Below are positions 6,565 to 13,590 of a stretch of 41,956 nucleotides of DNA, one piece after another; the stretch's first letter is position 1; each line of letters starts with the position of its first letter. This DNA is from a virus: positions 1 to 41,956 of the IMG/VR virus record IMGVR_UViG_3300020185_000105, one strand, 5' to 3'. The notes beneath the pieces are model-generated. The model was given only the letters and a program-made list of their open reading frames with translations. It made no database searches and had not been told where the DNA came from. Both the position numbers and the translations under genes were made by a program.

Positions 6565-7959
6565 CTAAAATTTAAAGTTTTCGAATTTCTCTGAGTCAAT
6601 TCTCTGACCAGAGTTTGAATTATCAAAGGCTGGACCATTATCTACTTCTTTATTTAGTGGTGAATCGTTTTGGTCTACATCGAACAATCGCATCTTGCTT
6701 CGGTCAATACCCACGACGAATCTCTGATTTGCACTTGGGTCGTTATATCGATTCTTCAACTGTTTTATTAATATCTGTCCATTTGCATTCAGTTCATCAT
6801 TACTGATTAATGCGAACATCAGGTCTGCGGTGGCAGGAAGGCCAAAGGATTCTGAAGTATCCTCAAGTCCCACGTCGTCATTACTATAACCAGAACGAGT
6901 AGTCTGGGTCGCAGATACTACCGGAACATCAAACTCAACAGCAAGACCACGCAACTCTTCTGCAATAGACTTAATGTATGTATAGGAGTTGATAGCACCA
7001 CCCATAGACTTCATCCTAGACGACGCACAGATGTTTAGGTAGTCGATAAAGATGATGTCCGGTAGGAACTTCTTCTTCAGTTTCAACTCGTTTAGAAGTG
7101 CACGGAAGTGACTAGCATGTGCCTGACCTGTAGGGTATTCCTTGATAATCAGTTTACCATTAGTCTTATCTGCGATACCTTTGACACGATTTGAAAACAT
7201 GTCCTTACTAAGATTTTCCAACTGGTCTATTGGTACGTTCAGTAGGTTTGCATCGATCCGTTCTGCGATCCGTTCTTCGGCCATCTCCATAGTGATATAA
7301 AGGACATTCTTCCCCTGTGACATAGCAGCACCAGCACAATGACACATGAATAGAGACTTACCGACACCAGTACCAGCAAGAGCGATATTCAGAGTCTTAT
7401 TAGGCAAACCACCTTTGGTGATACGGTTGAGGTAGTCTAGGTCAAACGGTAAACGTTCTTCATCCATGTGGTAGAAGTCCCATCGTGCATCGATGTTCTC
7501 CAAGTAGTCGTGACCGATGTTAGTGTCGAATGACACAGACAGTGCCTTAGACAATACGTCAGGTATAGCATTCTTGGATAAATCTTGGTGCTTACCATCA
7601 ATGATAGAGATGGACTCCATCACTGCATTGAACACCGCACGGTCTTGACACCACTTCTCAGTTCGTTCTACCAACCACGACAGGTCTTCTTCGGCATACT
7701 TAAAGATGTCTGGAAGGATATCCATTGTGTGACGATAGTGTTCGTCTGACATACGGTCTTCAGAATCAATCTCAATCTTGAGTGCTTCTTTAGAGGGTAG
7801 GTTGTTATACTTCGCAATGTATGCAGTGAACTCTTGGAAGATACTTTTGTAAGTACCTTCGAAGTATTCAGGAGAGAGGAAGGGGGCAACCTTCCTCATG
7901 TAGGAATCGTTAGTCAGTAGATTCCGTAGAATCGTCTGTTGTAGATTGATGTCCGTCAT
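6565..7959 (-). CDS. 41: Replicative DNA helicase-primase subunit gp41 (DnaB-like)
   Basis: This is the 5'-to-3' hexameric helicase of the phage replisome. The 464-residue length is close to T4 gp41. The N-terminus resembles T4 (TILRNLLTNDSYMRKVAPFLSPEYFEG). Walker A is GTGVGKS at 196-202, and Walker B is DIIFIDYLN. The RecA-fold core includes a glutamine-ending strand (VVSATQTTRSG) and a C-terminal arginine region. AGAAGGA lies 5 nt before the ATG, supporting the start even though it gives a 50-nt overlap with the gene upstream. The order uvsX, small gene, 41 mirrors T4 uvsX-40-41. The acidic C-terminus may contact the primase. Confidence 0.95.
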   Translation of the reverse strand: MTDINLQQTILRNLLTNDSYMRKVAPFLSPEYFEGTYKSIFQEFTAYIAKYNNLPSKEALKIEIDSEDRMSDEHYRHTMDILPDIFKYAEEDLSWLVERTEKWCQDRAVFNAVMESISIIDGKHQDLSKNAIPDVLSKALSVSFDTNIGHDYLENIDARWDFYHMDEERLPFDLDYLNRITKGGLPNKTLNIALAGTGVGKSLFMCHCAGAAMSQGKNVLYITMEMAEERIAERIDANLLNVPIDQLENLSKDMFSNRVKGIADKTNGKLIIKEYPTGQAHASHFRALLNELKLKKKFLPDIIFIDYLNICASSRMKSMGGAINSYTYIKSIAEELRGLAVEFDVPVVSATQTTRSGYSNDDVGLEDTSESFGLPATADLMFALISNDELNANGQILIKQLKNRYNDPSANQRFVVGIDRSKMRLFDVDQNDSPLNKEVDNGPAFDNSNSGQRIDSEKFENFKF

Positions 7960-8272
7960 TTGAGTCCTTCTTCTGTAGTGATCCAGTTTCGATTGCTGCT
8001 TCTAGGATGTCTCCTAGTACTTCACCAACAAATCCTTGTAGGTTAATATTGTCAATATTATACACGGTTGGATCGTCTGTGTCAACCACATCGAAGTCAA
8101 AAGATATATTTTGTTCGTCACCATTAATACGAACGTTATTATATCGGATAGTTACCTCATTGTAGGGAGCCCGTAGTAAATCAACGTTCCACCCCTCAAC
8201 ACCATCAATGACAACAGGTACTAACTTATAGTCCAAATTCTCGGAAGGTTTATCTAAATCTAATTCTTTCAT
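7910..8272 (-). CDS. Acidic hypothetical protein between uvsX and 41
   Basis: This 120-residue protein occupies the position of T4 gene 40, but I cannot confirm homology. The N-terminal part is beta-rich (YKLVPVVIDGVEGWNVDLL, EVTIRYNNVRI, ISFDFDVVD), and the C-terminus is a Ser/Thr/Asp tail. The ATG overlaps the uvsX stop (ATGA), and the last 50 nt overlap gp41 in another frame. The tail composition may therefore be dictated partly by the helicase frame. The context suggests a head-replication accessory, unproven. Confidence 0.7.
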   Translation of the reverse strand: MKELDLDKPSENLDYKLVPVVIDGVEGWNVDLLRAPYNEVTIRYNNVRINGDEQNISFDFDVVDTDDPTVYNIDNINLQGFVGEVLGDILEAAIETGSLQKKDSNDGHQSTTDDSTESTD

Positions 8273-9318
8273 GCTATGGCCTCCTCGACTATAGACTCAG
8301 GGTTTATCACACTCTTGTATCCTATCTGATAAGTCTGCTGAAGGAATGTAGTGAAATCACTCGTTTCGAAAATAGGTGCCCAGAACTCATTACTCAGAGT
8401 ATCCTTAGTACGGAACTTCTTATCTTCTGCTTCAGTACCATGACAACGAGAGTACCAACCATTACTTGGTTTGATAACATACCCACCAGCCAATGCAACT
8501 TCAAGGAGACCAGAGTTCTTCTCAACACCACCATCCCAAGATACTGAGATTGGAATCTTAGACTGCTCTTTCACAAATCGAGACTTCTCAACCTTGATAA
8601 CAAAATCATAACCAGTCACTTCGGTACCAGTCTTATTCTGTCTACGACCGATAATCCAGATGTTGTCGGCAGAGTAATAGATACCAGTACCACCACTTAC
8701 TACATCTTTTGGAAACAGACCAATCTCTTTATAAGTGTGATTGATTGCAAGCATCGGGATGTTCTTCATCGCAAGGTATGGTGTTGACATACGGAACAGA
8801 CCTTTCAGTGCCTTCGCACGAGACATGTCTGCCACACCCTTCTCGTTCAGTGCATCGTCAAGTTCTTTCTTAGACGCAAGGTTACCAATAGAGTCAATCA
8901 CAATGATTACTTCATCGTCACGAGAGAGGTTCTCTAGTTGATTGATAAGGTCAAACTTTAGTTCTTCGACATTTGCAATAGGTGTGTGTAATACACGACT
9001 AGTGTCAATACCGAACTGTTCAAAGTAGGACTGTGGTGAACCAAACTCGGAATCATAAAACAACATGACCGCATCGGGTTTAGCATTAAGATACGCACCT
9101 GCCATGAGCAATGCGAATGATGTCTTAAAGTGTTTAGATGGTCCTGCCAGAACTGTAAGTCCTGGTGCAATACCACCATCGACAGAACCTGACAACGCAA
9201 CGTTCACCATAGGAACGTCAGTTGGGACCATATCTTTTTCAGTAAAGAATTTACTCGTCGATAGGGTCGCTGTCTCCTTTATCTTCGAGTTCTTCTTTAG
9301 TTTGTCCATTATCGACAT
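8269..9318 (-). CDS. uvsX: UvsX, RecA-like recombinase
   Basis: UvsX forms filaments on single-stranded DNA and drives strand exchange and recombination-dependent replication with UvsY. The match to T4 is strong: STSKFFTEKDMV, PMVNVALSG, the P-loop-like GPSKHFKTS, MLFYDSEFGSP, IVIDSIGNLASKKE, INHTYKE and GGTGIYYSAD. The start is the ATG 6 nt after GGAGG, giving 349 residues. The longer reading would begin at a TTG. The first 68 nt overlap the 3' end of the dehydrogenase gene in a different frame, which is unusual for uvsX. Confidence 0.95.
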   Translation of the reverse strand: MSIMDKLKKNSKIKETATLSTSKFFTEKDMVPTDVPMVNVALSGSVDGGIAPGLTVLAGPSKHFKTSFALLMAGAYLNAKPDAVMLFYDSEFGSPQSYFEQFGIDTSRVLHTPIANVEELKFDLINQLENLSRDDEVIIVIDSIGNLASKKELDDALNEKGVADMSRAKALKGLFRMSTPYLAMKNIPMLAINHTYKEIGLFPKDVVSGGTGIYYSADNIWIIGRRQNKTGTEVTGYDFVIKVEKSRFVKEQSKIPISVSWDGGVEKNSGLLEVALAGGYVIKPSNGWYSRCHGTEAEDKKFRTKDTLSNEFWAPIFETSDFTTFLQQTYQIGYKSVINPESIVEEAIA

Positions 9319-10237
9319 TTTTGCCTCCAAAATCTACAAATGTAATGTTATTAACTCTTTCACGTTCATCGAGGTCATATTGTACACGATAAGCACTATT
9401 GATGTCAAGTACTTTCTCCAATAAATCGAAACTAGTTGTAGTCCCGTCAGCAAACTCATGTGTAGAGAAGTCTAAGAATGCTCTCGTGTCTTTAGGTAGA
9501 CACGCACCACCGAATCCTCGTTTACCATCAAATCCCGGCACACGGGTGTGACCCATACCAACACGGTCGTCACTTCCTACAGCACGGACAATAGTGTTGA
9601 AGTTACAACCGTATAGGTTAACTAGATCATATAGTTGATTAAAGAAGGTTATCTTCGTGGACAGGAATGAATTGATCGTGTACTTCACAAACGATGCCTC
9701 GTACGCAGTCATACGGTGATAGTCATTAGACTCACATGCACCAAAGATTTCATACACGTCAATGAGTTCTTGTGAGGCCTGAGGCATACCACCAATGACG
9801 TGGAACTTAGCACTAACGAAGTCTGCCTTAGCATTCTTCTCAGTCAGAAACTCAGGGTTATAAACGAAACGATCAACTTGCTCTCTGTTCATTGCAGAAT
9901 ACAGACGGTCAATTGATTCTGGAGTAATTGTTGATTTCACCACAACCAGTGCATCAGTATAGTGTAGGCACTTAATAACGGATGCTTCTACGATAGAAGA
10001 ATCTACCGATCCATCATCATTGGATGGTGTGGGTGCACATATAAAGAAACACTTAGGGTGACGGTCTGCCGGAAGATCCTCCAGAGTGTCAAGGTTAGTG
10101 TCATACTTTGGATCATAGTAGTTAAAGTCTACGAGAGGATGCATGAACGCATACTCGACCGCCTGACCAACGAAACCATGACCGACAATACCTATTCGAA
10201 ATCTGGAGATCTCTCCTTCTGGTGTTGTTCTAGACAT
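9251..10237 (-). CDS. UDP-glucose/GDP-mannose dehydrogenase family protein (probable UDP-glucose 6-dehydrogenase)
   Basis: The expected reaction is NAD-dependent four-electron oxidation of UDP-glucose to UDP-glucuronate. The Rossmann motif is VGHGFVG (18-24). Further family marks are CAPTPSN, the VVKST strand, NPEFLTE, SFVKYTINSFLSTKITFFN with the catalytic Lys/Asn helix, and FGGACLPKD with nucleophile Cys246. Only about 82 residues follow that Cys, fewer than in full-length bacterial enzymes, so the UDP-binding domain is short. The last 23 codons overlap uvsX. The next gene upstream is a sugar epimerase, so the two probably act in series. GDP-mannose or UDP-ManNAc as substrate cannot be ruled out. 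Confidence 0.85.
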   Translation of the reverse strand: MSRTTPEGEISRFRIGIVGHGFVGQAVEYAFMHPLVDFNYYDPKYDTNLDTLEDLPADRHPKCFFICAPTPSNDDGSVDSSIVEASVIKCLHYTDALVVVKSTITPESIDRLYSAMNREQVDRFVYNPEFLTEKNAKADFVSAKFHVIGGMPQASQELIDVYEIFGACESNDYHRMTAYEASFVKYTINSFLSTKITFFNQLYDLVNLYGCNFNTIVRAVGSDDRVGMGHTRVPGFDGKRGFGGACLPKDTRAFLDFSTHEFADGTTTSFDLLEKVLDINSAYRVQYDLDERERVNNITFVDFGGKNVDNGQTKEELEDKGDSDPIDE

Positions 10238-11178
10238 TATTTAATCCCATTATAAGTTTTATACCATTCGTAAAATCTTTCAACACCTTCTGCGATACTG
10301 ACTTTTGGATCATATCCCAATTCTTGCAACTTAGAAGTATTAGACCAAGTTTCCAATGTATCTGCCGGATGTTTAGGTGCAAGGTTTTTGATTGCATCCT
10401 TGTTTGTGTTTTTCTCAATCTCACCAATAAAGTCCATCAATGCGACTTGTTCACCACGACCAATATTAAAGATCTCACCAGACTCAATGTCGGTGTTATC
10501 CAAGACGATTTCAATACCATCTAGAATATCTTCCACAAACGTGAAGTCACGTTTCATATCACCGTAGTTATATACAGTAATCTCTTCTTCAGCAAGTATA
10601 TTCTTAGTGAAGTCAAATAATGCCATATCTGGACGACCCCAAGGGCCATATACTGTGAAGAATCGTAGACCTACAGTATCAAGACCAGAAGATTGGAACT
10701 GACATTCATTTGCCCACTTGGTATAACCGTAAGCATTTAACTGTTTACCAGACTCCTGACCTTCAGTCCACGGGGTCGGAGATCCTGCATACACACATGA
10801 GGTAGACGCATAAACGACACGAGTCTCTGGTAAGTGTTCCTTACAGATATCGATAAGGTTTTGTGTGGCATCTATGTTATTCTGGTGATACGACTTCTCC
10901 TTTCCCATAGAATCACGAACACCGGCCATTGCAGCAAGGTGTACGATAGTGTCCGGTCGGAAGTCTCTCAGTAGTGCTTCTAGTTTAATTTCGTCTTTAA
11001 GATCACATCCCCAAATATCTAGATCGAAGTGTCTCATTCTATCTACTTTAAGTTGAGGTGTATACAAGTGGGTATTAAAATTATCAATACCCTTTACTGT
11101 CAGACCACGTTTCTGTAGTCGGTCTGATAATTGGGAACCAATGAAACCTGCGGCACCTGTCACTAATACTCTATTCAT
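10237..11178 (-). CDS. NAD-dependent sugar-nucleotide epimerase (probable UDP-glucuronate 4-epimerase)
   Basis: This is an extended SDR epimerase: TGAAGFIG at 7-14, HLAAMAGVR, YASTSCVYAG with the catalytic Ser/Thr, Tyr150-x-x-x-Lys154, and RFFTVYGPWGRPDMA. The last motif is characteristic of UDP-glucuronate 4-epimerases. With the dehydrogenase directly downstream (one-base overlap), the simplest pathway is UDP-glucose to UDP-glucuronate to UDP-galacturonate. The length of 313 residues fits the family. A decarboxylase or dehydratase role is less likely. The product could feed host envelope modification or glycosylation of phage DNA or proteins. The GT-like proteins elsewhere in the window could use it. 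Confidence 0.85.
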   Translation of the reverse strand: MNRVLVTGAAGFIGSQLSDRLQKRGLTVKGIDNFNTHLYTPQLKVDRMRHFDLDIWGCDLKDEIKLEALLRDFRPDTIVHLAAMAGVRDSMGKEKSYHQNNIDATQNLIDICKEHLPETRVVYASTSCVYAGSPTPWTEGQESGKQLNAYGYTKWANECQFQSSGLDTVGLRFFTVYGPWGRPDMALFDFTKNILAEEEITVYNYGDMKRDFTFVEDILDGIEIVLDNTDIESGEIFNIGRGEQVALMDFIGEIEKNTNKDAIKNLAPKHPADTLETWSNTSKLQELGYDPKVSIAEGVERFYEWYKTYNGIK

Positions 11179-11179
11179 A

Positions 11180-12121
11180 TTAACTATTCCTGTAAATATA
11201 TTCCAATGCTCTATCCGCTTCTACTGTCAACGGACGATTTTCATACCAATTACCTGTTTCACGATCAAACTCACGACACATATCTGAAATCTGTTTTGCA
11301 GTAATCGGATACCCTTTAGAGTATGCATTACCGGCAACTGCAAGCATTATCTTGTACATCTTAGAATACCAACCAGTCTCATTGATCGTTTGATATTCTA
11401 CTGCAAGACGTTTAGGCCAGAACGGACAGTCACGGTATGATGACCATCTGTAGTCGGTGTTATTTAGACTATTCTTACGATGTAGTATTACAGCACTCTG
11501 CATCTCTGGTGGCAATCTATCTAGGAAAGTATTACCTGTCTTCTCGTGATATGGATGTTTTGCAATCAACTCAGAAGTGTTGAGGGCAGTTCCTTGATTA
11601 GTAACAAAGAAGGACTTCGCATCTGGATACTGTGCCGGAACATAATACATACGTGCAAGGTCTTTTGTCTGGGGGTCACCTAGTTCACCTAACTCGGTAT
11701 TCAGTGCATACCAGAATGCCTTGATGCGTTCGTTCTCAATATGTTCGTCTAGTCGAAATACGATTCTAAACTTGAGATGTTCTTCTCGACTTGATGCAGT
11801 GTTGTACACCACGTAGTCGTACTCTCCAAAGAGTTTGTGCAATTGTTCATTAAGGACTTGTACATCTCTAGAGAAAGTATGATCGTCAACATCAACGCAA
11901 CACCAGCCACCCCAATAACGAGTAGATTTGTTACTGCGAGTCGTATCCACTTCGAAAACAGCAGGACTAATAAGAGGACTAGAATTATTTCCACCTTTCT
12001 CTCCTTTCTCTTTATACATGTTCTTCAGGACATTTACGAACTTATCCCAATCATCAAGAACCATGTGACGATGGGTCTTGTTATCGAACTGGTTTTTGAA
12101 GATAGTTAATTCGTAATTCAT
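11180..12121 (-). CDS. Possible AEP-type (PrimPol-like) DNA primase
   Basis: The segment around residues 71-162 has the three motifs of archaeo-eukaryotic primases. They are CCVDVDD with Asp77/Asp79, TASSREEHLKFRIVF with Ser/His/Arg in the nucleotide-binding place, and LGDPQTKDLARMYYVP with an acidic residue and Arg. A C-terminal helical part (KMYKIMLAVAGNAYSKGYPITAKQI) resembles primase C-terminal domains. I see no zinc finger or TOPRIM motif, so this is not a T4 gp61-type protein. The position in the 41-uvsX block fits a primase. The start is the ATG just after the promoter. The upstream in-frame ATG lies inside the -35 element and cannot be on the transcript. A Rep-like initiator is the alternative. 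Confidence 0.5.
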   Translation of the reverse strand: MNYELTIFKNQFDNKTHRHMVLDDWDKFVNVLKNMYKEKGEKGGNNSSPLISPAVFEVDTTRSNKSTRYWGGWCCVDVDDHTFSRDVQVLNEQLHKLFGEYDYVVYNTASSREEHLKFRIVFRLDEHIENERIKAFWYALNTELGELGDPQTKDLARMYYVPAQYPDAKSFFVTNQGTALNTSELIAKHPYHEKTGNTFLDRLPPEMQSAVILHRKNSLNNTDYRWSSYRDCPFWPKRLAVEYQTINETGWYSKMYKIMLAVAGNAYSKGYPITAKQISDMCREFDRETGNWYENRPLTVEADRALEYIYRNS

Positions 12122-12128
12122 GAGAGGT

Positions 12129-12157
12129 ATTATACTATAAAAAAAGGGGGATGTCAA
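12129..12157 (-). promoter_or_regulatory. Promoter TTGACA-N17-TATAAT overlapping a terminator; near-leaderless start
   Basis: Both hexamers are perfect with a 17-nt spacer. The -35 hexamer forms the loop and first stem pairs of the terminator of the preceding gene. The expected transcription start falls at about 12122, at or within two bases of the ATG. The mRNA would therefore be leaderless or nearly so, unlike the 19-25 nt leaders of the other promoters. Confidence 0.82.
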
Positions 12158-12165
12158 TCCCCCCC
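12139..12165 (-). terminator. Rho-independent terminator after the ParB-like gene
   Basis: The minus-strand RNA forms GGGGGAT-TGAC-ATCCCCC followed by seven U residues, starting a few bases after the stop codon of the upstream gene. Confidence 0.88.
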
Positions 12166-12171
12166 TTATGT

Positions 12172-13467
12172 TTAGATAATATAGATCAATTCTTCATATT
12201 TCAGATCATACAGGTCTAACCATGTCTTAACATCGGTAACTTCACCGAAAGGAATATCCAGTCCTTTCTTTTTAGCAAATTCCGTCAGTTCTTTAGACTG
12301 ATTAATAAACCCTTGGATCTTCCAACGACCAACAGGCACAAATGATCTGATTGCCTTGTTATGGGTCAGAATATCCTTATACCATTCCTTAACTTTGCTC
12401 TCAATTTTGGCAAGAACGTTTGATGGATCAATAGTACCAAAGTTGAGAACGATATTGTACAACGTATCCTCTGGTGATGCGATCAGATAACTGGGGTTAT
12501 CCTCTTCCGACATCTTGATCCGTTCGCAGACCATTCCAGAAAAAAAGTGCAATGTCTTACTTGCATAGTCGATGCTTACTGATTTATTAGATACATATCG
12601 TTGGTTGTCTGCAAAGTTAATACTATCCCTTTTCTTTAGATAAGTTATGCATGATACACCACTACTGAAAGAGAGAAGAGTTTGTTCACCTTTCACGTTT
12701 TCAGTCAACTGAATTAACAGTCGATCGATGGCTGCTTTTTTACTTGTACAGAATTTACCGTTGCCCATAAAGGCAATGTCTGACTTAACCTCACAACGAA
12801 ACATTTCTAACTGCCTAAGAGTCGATTTCTTACTGACGTTATATTCCTCGGCAACAAATTTTCGATTAACGACATCCTTACATGTATCCCAGTTGATCTC
12901 ATCTTCTGGTCGAGAAAGAGCATTATGTCGAGCACCGATCATGCTTGCTTGAGAAAGAGTGATGGGTACACCAATCATTTTGAAAACATGAACTATACGG
13001 TTTTCGAGATCTGGATACACTTCGCACAAAAGTTTGTGAGTGGTATTTCCACTAAAAACGTACTTAATCCTATCGTTTCCGTCAACGATAACAAAGATTC
13101 CCTTTTCTCGCAAGTCAAAACCATCATTCTTGATACTTGCTCGAATCTGAGGTCTTTTTTGGTTATCACCTTTACGGTATAGCTGCTGATTACCCACACT
13201 ATCTACGACGTTAGATATATCTTCAACCGACATAAATTGATCATGTGAATAGTAGACACCGTAATCGTCATATCCGTTTAGATACTCAAACCCATTTGTG
13301 TCTGGATTAAACCCCGTTCCGTGTAGATCAAGATGTTCTTGGGTGAACCGTTTCTGGTCGATCAGATCCACTATATACTTAGATTTCACAGGTTGTTTAG
13401 AACGTCTTAGAGTTCCGTCGTGACCACGACGTTTTGGTTTTTTCTGTTTTACTGCTATTAATGACAT
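12172..13467 (-). CDS. ParB/sulfiredoxin-fold-like protein of unknown function
   Basis: The 431-residue protein has a very basic N-terminus (KQKKPKRRGHDGTLRRSK). Its segment RPQIRASIKNDGFDLREKGIFVIVDGNDRIKYVFSGNTTHKLL follows the ParB N-terminal pattern: a set of bases to act on, then a G-D/N-R-like loop, then a helix. A helix-rich middle with VSKKSTLRQLEMF could be a DNA-binding helix-turn-helix. The C-terminal half is not recognisable to me. The gene is monocistronic, with its own promoter, a leader of about 80 nt carrying a 14-bp palindrome, and a terminator. That arrangement suggests autoregulation. It could act as a partition-like, nuclease or transcription factor. Confidence 0.5.
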   Translation of the reverse strand: MSLIAVKQKKPKRRGHDGTLRRSKQPVKSKYIVDLIDQKRFTQEHLDLHGTGFNPDTNGFEYLNGYDDYGVYYSHDQFMSVEDISNVVDSVGNQQLYRKGDNQKRPQIRASIKNDGFDLREKGIFVIVDGNDRIKYVFSGNTTHKLLCEVYPDLENRIVHVFKMIGVPITLSQASMIGARHNALSRPEDEINWDTCKDVVNRKFVAEEYNVSKKSTLRQLEMFRCEVKSDIAFMGNGKFCTSKKAAIDRLLIQLTENVKGEQTLLSFSSGVSCITYLKKRDSINFADNQRYVSNKSVSIDYASKTLHFFSGMVCERIKMSEEDNPSYLIASPEDTLYNIVLNFGTIDPSNVLAKIESKVKEWYKDILTHNKAIRSFVPVGRWKIQGFINQSKELTEFAKKKGLDIPFGEVTDVKTWLDLYDLKYEELIYII

Positions 13468-13492
13468 TTTGTCACTCCTATATAAAATGTTA

Positions 13493-13506
13493 TAGGCAAC
13501 TGCCTA
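13493..13506. promoter_or_regulatory. 14-bp palindrome TAGGCA-AC-TGCCTA in the leader of the ParB-like gene
   Basis: It is a perfect dyad with a 2-bp centre, 26 nt before the start codon and downstream of the predicted transcription start. The short centre suits a protein operator better than an RNA hairpin. Confidence 0.5.
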
Positions 13507-13555
13507 GATCATTGTTTTAAAAATCATTGACAGGAACTCCCATCAACGAAAATAT

Positions 13556-13585
13556 ATAGTATCAAATTAACTAGTACTATGTCAA
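13556..13585 (-). promoter_or_regulatory. Probable early-type promoter TTGACA-N18-TACTAT
   Basis: The -35 hexamer is perfect. The best -10 is TACTAT at 18 nt, weaker than the others in the window. It gives a leader of about 80 nt, the longest of the early-type units, which includes the palindrome. Confidence 0.6.
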
Positions 13586-13590
13586 GCCCT

